A DNA stretch of 64,000 bases from positions 32,393-96,392 of the forward strand of contig QHUS01000049.1 in NCBI GenBank assembly GCA_003222035.1. Reading direction: 5' to 3'. This DNA comes from Gemmatimonadota bacterium. GTDB taxonomy: Bacteria > Gemmatimonadota > Gemmatimonadetes > Gemmatimonadales > GWC2-71-9. Below the pieces are notes generated by a model, which saw only the letters and a list, made by a program, of their open reading frames with translations, was not told the origin of the DNA and searched no databases. Shown here piece by piece: positions 25,749 through 35,951 of this stretch (its first letter is position 1; every line of letters begins with the position of its first letter). Both the position numbers and the translations under genes were made by a program.

Positions 25749-27163
25749 GCAGGTATACAATGCGCCTGTGCGCAGCGGCCGTCACACTGGTCGCGGTGCT
25801 ATCGTGCCGCAAGGACGCCCCCGTCCCGGCATACGAGACGGTGCCCGTGGTCCGGCGCGACATCGTCGTGTCCGCCACGGCGTCCGGCGTGATCCAGCCG
25901 ATCCTCACGCTGAGCGTCAAGTCGAAGGCGTCGGGAGAGATCATCGCCATGCCCGTCCAGACGGGCGATGAAGTGAAGCAGGGCCAGCTGCTGGCGAAGG
26001 TCGATCCCCGCATCCCGCAGAACAACCTGACCCAGGCCCAGGCCAACCTCACGGTGGCGAAGGCGCAGCTCGACAACGCCACCGCGCAGCTCAAGCGCAG
26101 TCAGGCCCTGTATCAGACCCAGTCGATCACACAGGCTGGATACGATTCGGCGCAGCTCTCGGCCGCGACCGCCCAAGCGGCCGTCGTGAACGCACAGGCG
26201 AATCTGCAGACCGCAAAGGACGCGATGGAGGACACGCAGGTCCGCGCGCCGATCACCGGCACGGTGCTCGAGCTGGACGCGGTGCTCGGCACGGTCATTT
26301 CGAGTCCGACCAACGACGTGAGCGGCGGCACGGTCATCCTCAAGATGGCGAACCTGGACACCGTGCAGGTGTCCGCACTCGTGGACGAAACCGATGTCGG
26401 CACGGTGCAGTCCGGCTTGCCCGTCACCATTACCGTCGATGCGTTCCCCAGCCGCACCTTCGACGGCAGCGTTCTCAAGATCGAGCCGCAGGCGCAGGTG
26501 ACCCAGAACGTCACGATGTTCCCCGTCGAGGTGAACATCCCCAACGTGGGCCATGTGCTCAAGCCGGGGATGAACACGGAGGTCGAGATCCACATCGGGC
26601 AGCGCCAGGGCGTCCTGGCCGTGCCGAACGCGGCGCTGCGGACGCCGCGCGACGTGGCCTCCGCGGCGGGGGTACTCGGCCTCGATGTGCCAACCGTCGA
26701 GCGGCAGCTCGCGTCCGGGGTGGCGGATGCGACGCCGCGCGCCGGCGCCGACCCGTCGGCGGGCGACGGCGGCAAGCTGCACGCCGCCGAGCCAAAGCCG
26801 GGCCGTGCGACGTTTACCACGCCCAGCGGCCGGGTGATCACGCTGCCCCCCGGAGTCACGCCGGACCAGGTGCGGGCCGCGTTCGCGAAACGAATGACCG
26901 GGCAGGAGCTGACCCCGGCGGAGCAAGCGCTGCTGGCCCAGATCCGCACCCAGTTCCAGGCGTCGCGCGGGGGCGACTCGGCGGCGGCCGGAGATGGCGC
27001 GAGCACGGCGCGCTACATCGTGTTCGTACGGCGCGGGGGCAAGGTCACGGCGACGCTGATCCGGACCGGGCTCACCGATCAGGACTACATGGAGGTGACG
27101 GGCGGGCTCACCGAGAAGGACACCGTGATCGTGCTCTCGAGCACGACGGGCGGGGGTAAGTAG
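25745..27163 (+). CDS. MacA-like periplasmic adaptor lipoprotein (copy 2) with large insert
   Basis: Second adaptor (472 aa), strongly similar to copy 1 along its whole length, including a lipobox ending in VLSC at about residue 21, the EIIAMPVQTGDEVKQGQLLAKVDPR lipoyl half, and DAMEDTQVRAPITGTVLELD. It carries the same kind of insert before the last strand region (TPSGRVITLPPGVTPDQVRAAFAKRMTGQELTPAEQALLAQ). The copies diverge by many substitutions, mainly in the insert, so the duplication is not recent. Two adaptors may form a mixed hexamer or serve different conditions. It precedes the permease by two bases. Confidence 0.93.
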   Translation: MSRYTMRLCAAAVTLVAVLSCRKDAPVPAYETVPVVRRDIVVSATASGVIQPILTLSVKSKASGEIIAMPVQTGDEVKQGQLLAKVDPRIPQNNLTQAQANLTVAKAQLDNATAQLKRSQALYQTQSITQAGYDSAQLSAATAQAAVVNAQANLQTAKDAMEDTQVRAPITGTVLELDAVLGTVISSPTNDVSGGTVILKMANLDTVQVSALVDETDVGTVQSGLPVTITVDAFPSRTFDGSVLKIEPQAQVTQNVTMFPVEVNIPNVGHVLKPGMNTEVEIHIGQRQGVLAVPNAALRTPRDVASAAGVLGLDVPTVERQLASGVADATPRAGADPSAGDGGKLHAAEPKPGRATFTTPSGRVITLPPGVTPDQVRAAFAKRMTGQELTPAEQALLAQIRTQFQASRGGDSAAAGDGASTARYIVFVRRGGKVTATLIRTGLTDQDYMEVTGGLTEKDTVIVLSSTTGGGK

Positions 27164-27165
27164 CG

Positions 27166-28380
<1,215 letters not shown>

Positions 28381-28547
28381 TCGGCTTCGCCGAAGCGTGA
28401 GTGGTGCGTGGTGAGTGGTTGCTGACGATTCGTCGGCGTCCCTCAGCGTCGCAGCTCCCCAATTTCCGGATAGAACCACGCACCACCCACCACGCCTGTT
28501 TTTCCGGATAGTACCACGCACCACACACCACGCATATTTTTTCTCGC
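28381..28547. repeat. Spacer with 38-bp tandem repeat and competing inverted repeats
   Basis: The 167-base gap opens with a small hairpin TCGGC-TTC-GCCGA (28381-28393). A degenerate tandem repeat follows: unit 1 at 28463-28496 and unit 2 at 28501-28534, period 38, three differences, each starting TTTCCGGATAG. Each unit holds ACCACGCACCAC (28475-28486 and 28513-28524). The reverse complement GTGGTGCGTGGT occurs once at 28401-28412, so the left arm can pair with either unit but not both. It may be a 3'-end or attenuator structure; no gene is in it. Confidence 0.6.
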
Positions 28548-30857
28548 ATGCTCGCCCTCCTCCTCCTGTTACAGGGCGCAGACGGAGCCGGCACGTACAG
28601 CGGGACGGCCAAGCAGCTCGACGTGCACCTCCCGCGCATCGAGACCCAGGCCAAGATCGACGGCGTGCTCGATGACGCGGTGTGGCGCCAGGCCGCCATG
28701 CTCACCCATTTCTCCCAGTACCGTCCCGTGGATGGCCGCCCCGCCGAGGATTCGACCGAGGTGCTCGTGTGGTACGCGTCCGACGCGATCTACTTCGGCA
28801 TCCGCGCGTTCGAACAGCACGGAACCGTGGTGCGCGCCACGCTGGCCGACCGCGACAACATCGACGCGGACGACCACGTGGCGATCCTGCTCGATACCTA
28901 CCTCGATCACCGGCGCGCGACGCTCATCGCCGTGAACCCGCTGGGTGTGCAGGAGGACGGAGTCTGGAGCGACGGCGTCGGTGCGGGCGCGGCGGGCGGC
29001 CCGAGCGCGGGAGGCAGGTTCGACGCCACCATCGACTTGAACCCCGACTATGTCTACGAATCGCACGGCCGCGTGACCGAGTGGGGGTACGAGGTGGAGG
29101 TGCGGATCCCGTTCAAGAGCCTCCGCTATCAAAGCGCGGATCCGCAGGACTGGGGCATCCAGATCGTGCGGTCGGCCCAGCATTCGGGCTACGAGGACAC
29201 GTGGACCCCCGCCGTTCGCGCCAACGCGAGCTTCCTCATCCAGTCCGGGCGCCTGGTCGGCCTCACCGACTTGCGGCGTGGTCTGGTGCTCGATATCACG
29301 CCCGAGTTCACCGCTACCGTCAACGGCGCACCCGTGACGCCCGGAGGGAGCTACGACTACACCGGCAAGCCCGAGCTGGCCGGGACCGTGCGCTGGGGGA
29401 TGACGCAGAACCTGAGTCTCACGTCGACGGCGAACCCGGACTTCTCACAGGTGGAGGCCGACGTCGGCCAGGTGACCGTGAACGAGCGCTTTGCGCTGTT
29501 CTATCCGGAGAAGCGACCGTTCTTTCTCGAGGGGCTCGAGCAGTTCGATACGCCCAACCAGCTCATCTACACCCGGCGCGTCGTACAACCGGTGTTCGGG
29601 GCCAAGCTCGCCGGAAAGGTCGGGCCTATGGGCGTGGCGTACCTCGGGGCCGTGGACAACAGCGATCAATCCGCCAGCGGCTCGAACCCCGTGTTCAACA
29701 TGTTGCGGCTGCGGCGCGATCTCGGGCCGACCTCCACGCTGGGCCTCGTCTACACGGACCGCATCGACGGCGACGCCTACAACCGGGTGCTGGGCGCCGA
29801 CGCCAGGGTGGTGTGGCGCAAGATCTGGTTCTCGGAGGCACAGATCGCGCAATCGTGGACCCACGACGCGTTCGGCTTCCACCCGGGGAAGCTGTGGACC
29901 ATAACGTTCGCGGACCGCACCGGGCGCGCCTACGGGAACCACTTCGAGCTGCTGGGCATCGAGCCGACCTTCCAGGACTCGAGCGGATTCGTGCCTCGCA
30001 CCGACTTCGTGGTCTTGCGCACCTACAACCGCTTCAGCTGGTACGGCCGCCCCGGTGCGCCGGTGGAGCAGTTCACGGCGATCCTCGGGTACGCGCCGAT
30101 CTGGCGCTATGCGGATTTCGGTACGCAGAGCCACACGCTCGAGGACACGTTGCAGACGTTCTTGGTCGCAAACCTGCGGGGCGGCTGGCAGACGCAGCTC
30201 ACGCTCAGCCTGAACCACTTCGGGTTCAACGCCGCCGACTATGCGGGATACGAGGTCGACCGCGCCCTGGACACCATCCCGTTCACCGTCCCGCACGGCC
30301 TGTATCAGCTGCCCGGTGTTACGCTCTACGTCAACACGCCCAGCCGCGCGGTGACCGTGAACGCCGTGCTCGGTTACGCCGCGACGGCGATCTTCCCTGA
30401 GGCGTCGGAAGGCCGGCAATCGAGGTTTTCGTTGACCGCCGCCCTGCGGCCCACGCCGTCGCTACGCATCGAGGGACGCTGGGTGCACGAGCGCCTCACC
30501 CGGGCGCGCGACGGCAGCCGCTTCTCCACCGCCGACATCCCCCGACTGAAACTCGAGTACCAGCTCTCGCGGTCCATCTTTCTACGGTACGTGGGGCAGT
30601 ACGTGGCGCAGAATCAGGTCGCGCTGGCCGATCCGCGCACCGGGCAGCCGCTGCTCGTGAACGGTAGCGCCGCGGGACCCGTGGTCACGAACGACTTCCG
30701 TAACGACGTGCTGTTCTCCTACAAGCCCGTGCCCGGTACCGTAGTGTTCGTGGGCTACGGCGCGTCGCTCACGGAAGACGACGCGTTCCAGTTTCAGCAC
30801 CTCACCCGCGCGTCGGACGGATTCTTCCTCAAGCTGAGCTACCTCTTCCGGATGTAG
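28548..30857 (+). CDS. DUF5916 outer-membrane protein with CBM9-like N-terminal domain
   Basis: Large (769 aa) secreted protein. A short signal (MLALLLLLQGADGAG) precedes a CBM9-like beta-sandwich domain: PRIETQAKIDGVLDDAVWRQAAMLTHFSQYRPVDGRPAEDSTEVLVWYASDAIYFGIRAFE and YEVEVRIPFKSLRYQ (about residues 28-215). The remaining ~530 residues are DUF5916, seen in SQVEADVGQVTVNERFALFYPEKRPFFLEGLEQFD, and form a predicted outer-membrane beta-barrel ending KLSYLFRM. The family is typical of Bacteroidetes and Gemmatimonadota and its cargo is unknown. The start at ATG 28548 lies just after the repeat spacer, with no obvious Shine-Dalgarno. It ends 42 bases before the next gene. Confidence 0.92.
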   Translation: MLALLLLLQGADGAGTYSGTAKQLDVHLPRIETQAKIDGVLDDAVWRQAAMLTHFSQYRPVDGRPAEDSTEVLVWYASDAIYFGIRAFEQHGTVVRATLADRDNIDADDHVAILLDTYLDHRRATLIAVNPLGVQEDGVWSDGVGAGAAGGPSAGGRFDATIDLNPDYVYESHGRVTEWGYEVEVRIPFKSLRYQSADPQDWGIQIVRSAQHSGYEDTWTPAVRANASFLIQSGRLVGLTDLRRGLVLDITPEFTATVNGAPVTPGGSYDYTGKPELAGTVRWGMTQNLSLTSTANPDFSQVEADVGQVTVNERFALFYPEKRPFFLEGLEQFDTPNQLIYTRRVVQPVFGAKLAGKVGPMGVAYLGAVDNSDQSASGSNPVFNMLRLRRDLGPTSTLGLVYTDRIDGDAYNRVLGADARVVWRKIWFSEAQIAQSWTHDAFGFHPGKLWTITFADRTGRAYGNHFELLGIEPTFQDSSGFVPRTDFVVLRTYNRFSWYGRPGAPVEQFTAILGYAPIWRYADFGTQSHTLEDTLQTFLVANLRGGWQTQLTLSLNHFGFNAADYAGYEVDRALDTIPFTVPHGLYQLPGVTLYVNTPSRAVTVNAVLGYAATAIFPEASEGRQSRFSLTAALRPTPSLRIEGRWVHERLTRARDGSRFSTADIPRLKLEYQLSRSIFLRYVGQYVAQNQVALADPRTGQPLLVNGSAAGPVVTNDFRNDVLFSYKPVPGTVVFVGYGASLTEDDAFQFQHLTRASDGFFLKLSYLFRM

Positions 30858-30899
30858 GCCTCTACCCCTCCCCGGGGCGCACCACCATTTTTCTGGTCC

Positions 30900-32525
30900 A
30901 TGGCCGATGCGGCCGACTTCACCCGCCTTCTCGTCGACGAAGCCCGCGCCAAGCAGCGCCAGTATCTGCTCGCCAATAACCGCGCGCGCTGGGGTTTGGG
31001 AGCGTTCGGGGTCGTCCTCCTCATGCTGGCGCGCCTCACCGGACTCGCGCCCGTCCCGTTGGGGCTCATCGCGGGCTTCGCGGTCGTGTTCGGCGGCATT
31101 AACCTCGCGCTGCGGCGTCTCGGGCAGCGCGGCGAATTCCGCGCATGGCTCCCGTACGGCAACGTCGCCGTGGGAGCGGCACTGATCTCAACGATCCTGT
31201 ACGCCGTGGGCCCGACCGGGCATCTGTTGTACGTGGCCTACCTGATTGCCCCACTGCAGGCTGGGCTCTACCTCGGCGCGATGGAAGCGTGGCAAGCGTT
31301 CCTGCTCAACCTCACGGGCTTCGGCCTGGCCACCGCCATCCGCGTGAGCCAAGGGACGGCCGGATGGACGTGGAGCGCGTTCGCGCAGGAGACGGTGGTG
31401 CTCACCCTTGTGGCCGCCGTGCTGGTCCCGACCCTGACGCGGTTCACCGGGCGGCTGCGCGCCACCCGAGCCGCGCTGGCCCGAGTGGAGCAGGGAGACC
31501 TGACCGTCACGGTGGAGGATGAGGAGCTCGACGACCTTGGCTTTCTCGGCGTCAGCGTGAATCGCACCACTGCGGCGATCGGGAGCGTGGTGCAAGAGGT
31601 CCAGCAGCAGTCGCACGACCTGGCGAGCCTGGCGCAGGAGCTCGCGGCGTCGGCGCAGGAGCTCCAGGCGGCATCGCAGGAGATCGCGGCGACCGCGCAG
31701 CGGCTGTCCGAAGGAACGTCGCGCCAGCGTCAGCTGATCGGCCACGGGCGCGACGACTCGGAGGCGGCCGCGGATGTGGCGGCCCAGCTCCACACGCGCG
31801 CGCAGGACGCGGAGCGCCGGATCGCCGCGGTAGCGCACGAGGCCCAGCGACACGGCCACGAGATCGCCCGCGCCAGCGAGCTGCTGGTGACCCTGGTGGA
31901 TCACCTCGACCAGGTCTCCCGGGCCGCCGGCACGCTGGAGCAGGGCTCGCGCGAGATCGGCAAGCTGGTGGATGCCATCACACGGATCGCAAGCCAGACC
32001 GACCTGCTCGCGCTGAACGCCGCGATCGAGGCGGCGCGCGCGGGCCAGCACGGCCTGGGATTCCGCGTCGTGGCGGACGAGGTCCGCAAGCTTGCCGAGC
32101 AGAGCGCCCGCTCCGCCGACGAGGTCCGCGCCCGCGTGCGACAGACGCAGGACCAGATCGAGCAGGTGATCGCCGCCATGGGCGAGGGCCGCCGCACCGC
32201 CGAGGGCGTAGGCACGGTGTCGGCCGCGGCGCGGCAGGCCCTCGACGCCATCTTCGGCGATCTGAACGCCACCGTGCAGGTCGCCAGTGCGTTCGCGGGC
32301 GACACCGCCGGGCAGGCGCAGCGCATGCGCGAGGTAGTGCGGCGCATGGAAGAGGTCGCTGGGATCGCCGAAACGGCGGCGCAGGGCGCCGAGCAGACCT
32401 CGGCCGCCACCGAGGAGCAAATCGCGTCGCTGGGCGAGCTTACCACGACATCCCAGCACCTGTCGGTGGCGGCAGCCAAGCTCACCGAAACCATTCGCCG
32501 TTTCACTGTCAACGGCAAGCCCTGA
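30900..32525 (+). CDS. Methyl-accepting chemotaxis protein-like transducer
   Basis: Transducer of 541 aa. About six membrane spans lie in the first 180 residues, without a large periplasmic sensor domain, so it probably senses membrane or intracellular conditions. A HAMP-like linker ([28 protein letters not shown]) leads into a long coiled coil whose hairpin tip reads [50 protein letters not shown], the MCP signalling signature. The tail has no CheR-docking pentapeptide (ends RRFTVNGKP). No other che gene is in the window. No Shine-Dalgarno is seen before the ATG. Confidence 0.9.
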   Translation: MADAADFTRLLVDEARAKQRQYLLANNRARWGLGAFGVVLLMLARLTGLAPVPLGLIAGFAVVFGGINLALRRLGQRGEFRAWLPYGNVAVGAALISTILYAVGPTGHLLYVAYLIAPLQAGLYLGAMEAWQAFLLNLTGFGLATAIRVSQGTAGWTWSAFAQETVVLTLVAAVLVPTLTRFTGRLRATRAALARVEQGDLTVTVEDEELDDLGFLGVSVNRTTAAIGSVVQEVQQQSHDLASLAQELAASAQELQAASQEIAATAQRLSEGTSRQRQLIGHGRDDSEAAADVAAQLHTRAQDAERRIAAVAHEAQRHGHEIARASELLVTLVDHLDQVSRAAGTLEQGSREIGKLVDAITRIASQTDLLALNAAIEAARAGQHGLGFRVVADEVRKLAEQSARSADEVRARVRQTQDQIEQVIAAMGEGRRTAEGVGTVSAAARQALDAIFGDLNATVQVASAFAGDTAGQAQRMREVVRRMEEVAGIAETAAQGAEQTSAATEEQIASLGELTTTSQHLSVAAAKLTETIRRFTVNGKP

Positions 32526-32531
32526 CGAGGC

Positions 32532-33524
32532 CTACCACCCGCGGAGCAGGGGGGCATCGCCGTAATCCCACAGCACGAACGCAATGAGCCGGGGATGGCG
32601 TGGCTCGGGCCCCACCGCCGGTAGCTCGGCGCCGAGTGACCCGGCCACATGTCCGAGCCGGGAGAGGCGGATCCACATCTGCGGGTAGAACGAGAGCGTG
32701 TGCTCCACCCCGCCGTCCACGGGCACGGTCCAACCCACCTCGACCATCGGCACCACGCGTCCGATTGGGCGGCCCACCCCGAGCCGATAAGAGAACGCCG
32801 TGAAGCCTTCCGCCTCCTCCCAAGAGCTCACGATCTCGCCCTGGACCACGACAGCTCCGGCGGGCGCCGCGCCGAACGCGACGAACGGCTCGATCTCCCA
32901 CACGTCCTGCCGGCCGAGCGGCGGGCTCGCCTCCGCCCCCAGGCTCGCCAGGGCCCGGTGCTCAAGGCTGTGCCATACGTTGAACTTCAGCGCGGCGCTG
33001 ACGCCGTCGAAGGAGTTGGGCTGACTGTCGAACGCCGTCCGAGCGCTGGCCTCCAACTGAAAGCGCTTGCCCAACCGGTGCTCGTAGACGAGCTCCTGAC
33101 CGCTCGCCGTACCAGAGATGACGACCTCGTCCTCGGGGTAGGCCTTCTCTACCAGGAACGGTCTCGGGAAGTTCAGCACACCCGGCGGCCAGCCGAGCTC
33201 ACCGCACAACGAGCGGGCGTAGCGCACCACGGCCCGGATCTGCTCGGGGGTCCCAGCCTCGCCGAAGGCGGGCATGTCGAGCGACAAGCCGAACGCGGCC
33301 CCTCCTCGAGCTACGATTTCCACCCAGCGGTCCTCGGTCTCCGCCGTGCTGGTCTTGCAGTCCCGCAGGTCGGCGGGCGGAACCTCGAGCCGCGTGGTTG
33401 CGGCGGGAGTCCCGCGACCGTCGGCTCCGTGGCATGTCCTGCACCAGGCCTGGAACAGCGAGGCGCCGCTATCGCTCGGGCTCTGGGCCGCGACCAGCAG
33501 CGCGAGCAGGGACCACACGGTCAA
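32532..33524 (-). CDS. Exported c-type cytochrome with C-terminal beta-barrel-like domain
   Basis: Protein of about 330 aa. A signal peptide (WSLLALLVAAQS) is followed by a cytochrome c domain: CRTCH heme motif in FQAWCRTCHGADGRGTP and an axial Met candidate in LDMPAFGEAGTPEQIRAVVRYARSL. From about residue 115 to the end the sequence alternates as short amphipathic strands (ELVYEHRLGKRFQLEASARTAF, AALKFNVWHSLEHRALASLGAEA, FSYRLGVGRPIGRVVPMVEVGWTV, FYPQMWIRLSRLG) and ends GW, suggesting an outer-membrane barrel or lectin-like fold. GGAGG at 33532-33536 favours TTG 33524 over the adjacent GTG 33527; GTG 33518 is also possible. Divergent from the pirin gene. Confidence 0.72.
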   Translation of the reverse strand: MTVWSLLALLVAAQSPSDSGASLFQAWCRTCHGADGRGTPAATTRLEVPPADLRDCKTSTAETEDRWVEIVARGGAAFGLSLDMPAFGEAGTPEQIRAVVRYARSLCGELGWPPGVLNFPRPFLVEKAYPEDEVVISGTASGQELVYEHRLGKRFQLEASARTAFDSQPNSFDGVSAALKFNVWHSLEHRALASLGAEASPPLGRQDVWEIEPFVAFGAAPAGAVVVQGEIVSSWEEAEGFTAFSYRLGVGRPIGRVVPMVEVGWTVPVDGGVEHTLSFYPQMWIRLSRLGHVAGSLGAELPAVGPEPRHPRLIAFVLWDYGDAPLLRGW

Positions 33525-33590
33525 CACGTCCTCCGGGAAAGAAAGCGACGGATCCGTTGATCGAAATCTACATGCGGAACTTAGACGCCC

Positions 33591-33600
33591 GCCGTAGTGT
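33591..33600 (+). promoter_or_regulatory. Possible -10 element upstream of pirin
   Basis: GCCGTAGTGT includes TAGTGT (33595-33600), 40 bases before the pirin ATG. The GCCGTAG context recurs at 37780 and 40251 ahead of two other starts, always as TAGnnT. A -35 is not evident. Weak evidence on its own. Confidence 0.3.
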
Positions 33601-33639
33601 TGAGTGAGAGCTGCAACGCGACAATCTTCGGGAGTTGCC

Positions 33640-34542
33640 ATGTCCATTCGACCAATCAAGCGCGTCGTGCAGTCGCAACCCACCATCGAAGGAGCGGGTG
33701 TCCGTCTGCGTCGCGCGTTCGGCTTCGGTGACACGCGGGACTTCGATCCCTTCCTCCTGCTCGACGACTTTCGCAACGAGAATCCCGCCGACTATCTCGC
33801 GGGCTTCCCGTGGCATCCCCATCGCGGGATCGAAACCATCACCTATGTCCTCGCCGGTTCGGTCAGCCACGGCGACAGCCTGGGCAACCAGGGACGCATG
33901 GGCGCGGGCGACGTGCAGTGGATGACGGCGGGGAGCGGCATTCTCCACCAGGAGATGCCTGCGGGGGACCCGCAGGGGCGGATGCACGGATTCCAGCTGT
34001 GGGCGAATCTTCCCGCTTCCCTCAAGCTGACCAAGCCGCGCTATCAGGACGTCGCGGCGCGCGACATCCCGGAGGTGACGGACGACGATGGCACGCGGGT
34101 ACGCGTCATCTGCGGGAACTTCTGGGGGAAGTCCGGACCGGTCGACGGCGTGGCCGCCGATCCGCAGTATCTCGACGTGTGGGTGCCGCCACGCCGGCGC
34201 AAGACGCTGCCGATCAAGGCGTCGCGCCACGCGTTCGCGTACGTGTTCGACGGCAGCGGTACGTTCCGCGACGCGTCCGAGCCCGGCGCCGTCCGCACGG
34301 AGCGGGTGGGGTCGCCTGCCAACGCGGGCGGTGAGACGGGGAACCGGTCGCTGATCCTGTTCGATAAGGGCGACGAGGTGACCGTCCAGGCCGGGGAGTC
34401 GGGGATTCGATTCCTCCTGGTGTCGGGCGAGCCGATCGAGGAGCCCGTGGCGTGGGCGGGACCGATCGTGATGAACACAGACGACGAGCTGCGGCGCGCC
34501 TATGCCGAGCTGCGGGACGGCACCTTCATCAAGGGGCGCTAG
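33640..34542 (+). CDS. Pirin family protein
   Basis: Bicupin pirin of 300 aa, probably cytoplasmic. The N-terminal cupin holds the metal ligands in HPHRGIETITYVLAGSVSHGDSLGNQG, then WMTAGSGILHQEMP with the remaining His and Glu; LWANLPASLKLTKPRYQD and IRFLLVSGEPIEEPVAWAGPIVMNT are the standard later motifs. Some pirins are quercetin dioxygenases and others act as redox-sensitive partners; nothing here decides. GGAG at 33631-33634 supports the ATG. Its last four bases overlap the convergent amidohydrolase. Confidence 0.94.
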   Translation: MSIRPIKRVVQSQPTIEGAGVRLRRAFGFGDTRDFDPFLLLDDFRNENPADYLAGFPWHPHRGIETITYVLAGSVSHGDSLGNQGRMGAGDVQWMTAGSGILHQEMPAGDPQGRMHGFQLWANLPASLKLTKPRYQDVAARDIPEVTDDDGTRVRVICGNFWGKSGPVDGVAADPQYLDVWVPPRRRKTLPIKASRHAFAYVFDGSGTFRDASEPGAVRTERVGSPANAGGETGNRSLILFDKGDEVTVQAGESGIRFLLVSGEPIEEPVAWAGPIVMNTDDELRRAYAELRDGTFIKGR

Positions 34543-35909
34543 TCGAGGCTGGCGGCACGGAGCAGCTCCGCCGCCGAGCGATCGGCCTCGCGCACGATCT
34601 CCTCGATCGGCATCGTGAGCAGCTCGTGGCCGAGCACCACCGGTTGCCCATCCACAAAGACGTCGCGCACGTCGCTGGCGCGCGCCGCGTAAACCACGCG
34701 GGACACGGGATCGCCGGCCGCGGGGTGGAGATGCGGCTCGCGTAGATCCAGCACCACGATGTCCGCGCGCTTGCCGGGCGCGATGGACCCGATGTCGGCT
34801 TCGAGGCCCAGCGCTCGAGCGCCGCCCAGTGTGGCGAGCTCGAGCACCTGGGCGGCAGGAAGGGCGTCCGCCCCGAGCCGCGGTTTCTGCACGAGGGCCG
34901 CCAACCGCATTTCCGCGAACACGTCCAGCCGGTTGTTGCACGGGGCACCGTCCGCCCCGATGGCCACCTGACACCCCGCCGCGAGCAGCTCCGGCACCTT
35001 CGCCACACCGCTCGCCAGCTTCAAGTTCGACGAGGGGCAGTGCACTACGATGGTCCCCTGGCGCGCCAGGCGCGCGGTCTCGTGCGCGTCGACCCAGACA
35101 CAGTGGGCGAGTACGGCGCGTGGGCCCGCGATCCCCACCGAGTCCAGGTACGCGATCTCCTCGAGCCCCGTGGTACGGAGCACGGTCTCGCGCTCGACGA
35201 TGGTCTCAGCGGCGTGCGTGTGCAGCTGGGCGTCGAACCGCTCCGCCAGCTCGCTGGCCGCGCGCAGCAGCGGGCCGGAGCAGCTCGGCACGAAGCGCGG
35301 GGCGAAGCACACCCGCAGCCGGCCGCCGGCTCCGTTGTGCCACCGCTTGGCGAGCGCCTCGGCCTCGGAGAGCGCAGCGTCGGTCGACTCCGCCAGCTCG
35401 AGCGGCGCGCCTTCGGGGTGCGCGTCCATGAGGCACTTGCCCACCACGCCGCGGATCCCGACTCGCTCCACCGCCCTGAAGGCCGCGCCGGTGTGGCGCA
35501 CCGTCTCCATGTCGAGGATCGCCGTCGTGCCGCCGAGGAGCAGCTCTGCGGCCCCGAGCGCCGCGGACCAGTACACCGTTTCCTCGGTGTGCGCGGCCTC
35601 GAGCGGCCAGATGCGACGCACCAGCCAGTCCTCGAGCCGCAAGTCGTCGGCGAGCCCCCGGAACAGCGTCTGACAGAGATGGACGTGGGCCTGAATGAGA
35701 CCGGGAATGATCAGGCAACCGCTGCAATCGCGGACGGTGGTGGACGGGCGGGGCCCCATCCCGCTTCCCGCATCCCGCCTCACGGCGTCTCCAACCGCGG
35801 CGATCCGCCCGTCGCGCACGACCACATCCGCCCGCTCCACCCGCCACGCTCCGTCGTGTAATAGCACATCGCCGCCGGCGAGGATCAGGTCGGGAGGGGC
35901 AGACGGCAC
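34539..35909 (-). CDS. Amidohydrolase-superfamily deaminase (nucleoside/guanine-type)
   Basis: TIM-barrel metal hydrolase (456 aa) of the TRZ/ATZ - deaminase branch. Metal site 1 is HVH in IPGLIQAHVHLCQTLFRGLADDL; further ligands are HTHAAET (about 237), HCVWVDAHE (about 274) and GADGAPCNNRLDVFAEM (Asp, about 325). The VHCPSSNLKLASGVAKVPELLAAG stretch is typical of 5'-deoxyadenosine/SAH deaminases, 8-oxoguanine deaminases and chlorohydrolases, so a purine-related deamination is likely but the substrate is not certain. No signal peptide. A G-rich tract lies just upstream. Confidence 0.88.
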   Translation of the reverse strand: MPSAPPDLILAGGDVLLHDGAWRVERADVVVRDGRIAAVGDAVRRDAGSGMGPRPSTTVRDCSGCLIIPGLIQAHVHLCQTLFRGLADDLRLEDWLVRRIWPLEAAHTEETVYWSAALGAAELLLGGTTAILDMETVRHTGAAFRAVERVGIRGVVGKCLMDAHPEGAPLELAESTDAALSEAEALAKRWHNGAGGRLRVCFAPRFVPSCSGPLLRAASELAERFDAQLHTHAAETIVERETVLRTTGLEEIAYLDSVGIAGPRAVLAHCVWVDAHETARLARQGTIVVHCPSSNLKLASGVAKVPELLAAGCQVAIGADGAPCNNRLDVFAEMRLAALVQKPRLGADALPAAQVLELATLGGARALGLEADIGSIAPGKRADIVVLDLREPHLHPAAGDPVSRVVYAARASDVRDVFVDGQPVVLGHELLTMPIEEIVREADRSAAELLRAASLD

Positions 35910-35921
35910 GGCGCGCGTTGT

Positions 35922-35945
35922 GGGAGGGGGGGGAGGGAGGGGGGG
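35922..35945 (+). other. Four-run G tract, strong G-quadruplex candidate
   Basis: Four guanine runs of 3, 8, 3 and 7, each separated by a single A, occupy the gap between the lipoprotein stop (35952) and the amidohydrolase start (35909). One-base loops favour a very stable quadruplex. The G strand is the template for these minus-strand genes, so it could impede the polymerase. Confidence 0.6.
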
Positions 35946-35951
35946 AGAACG

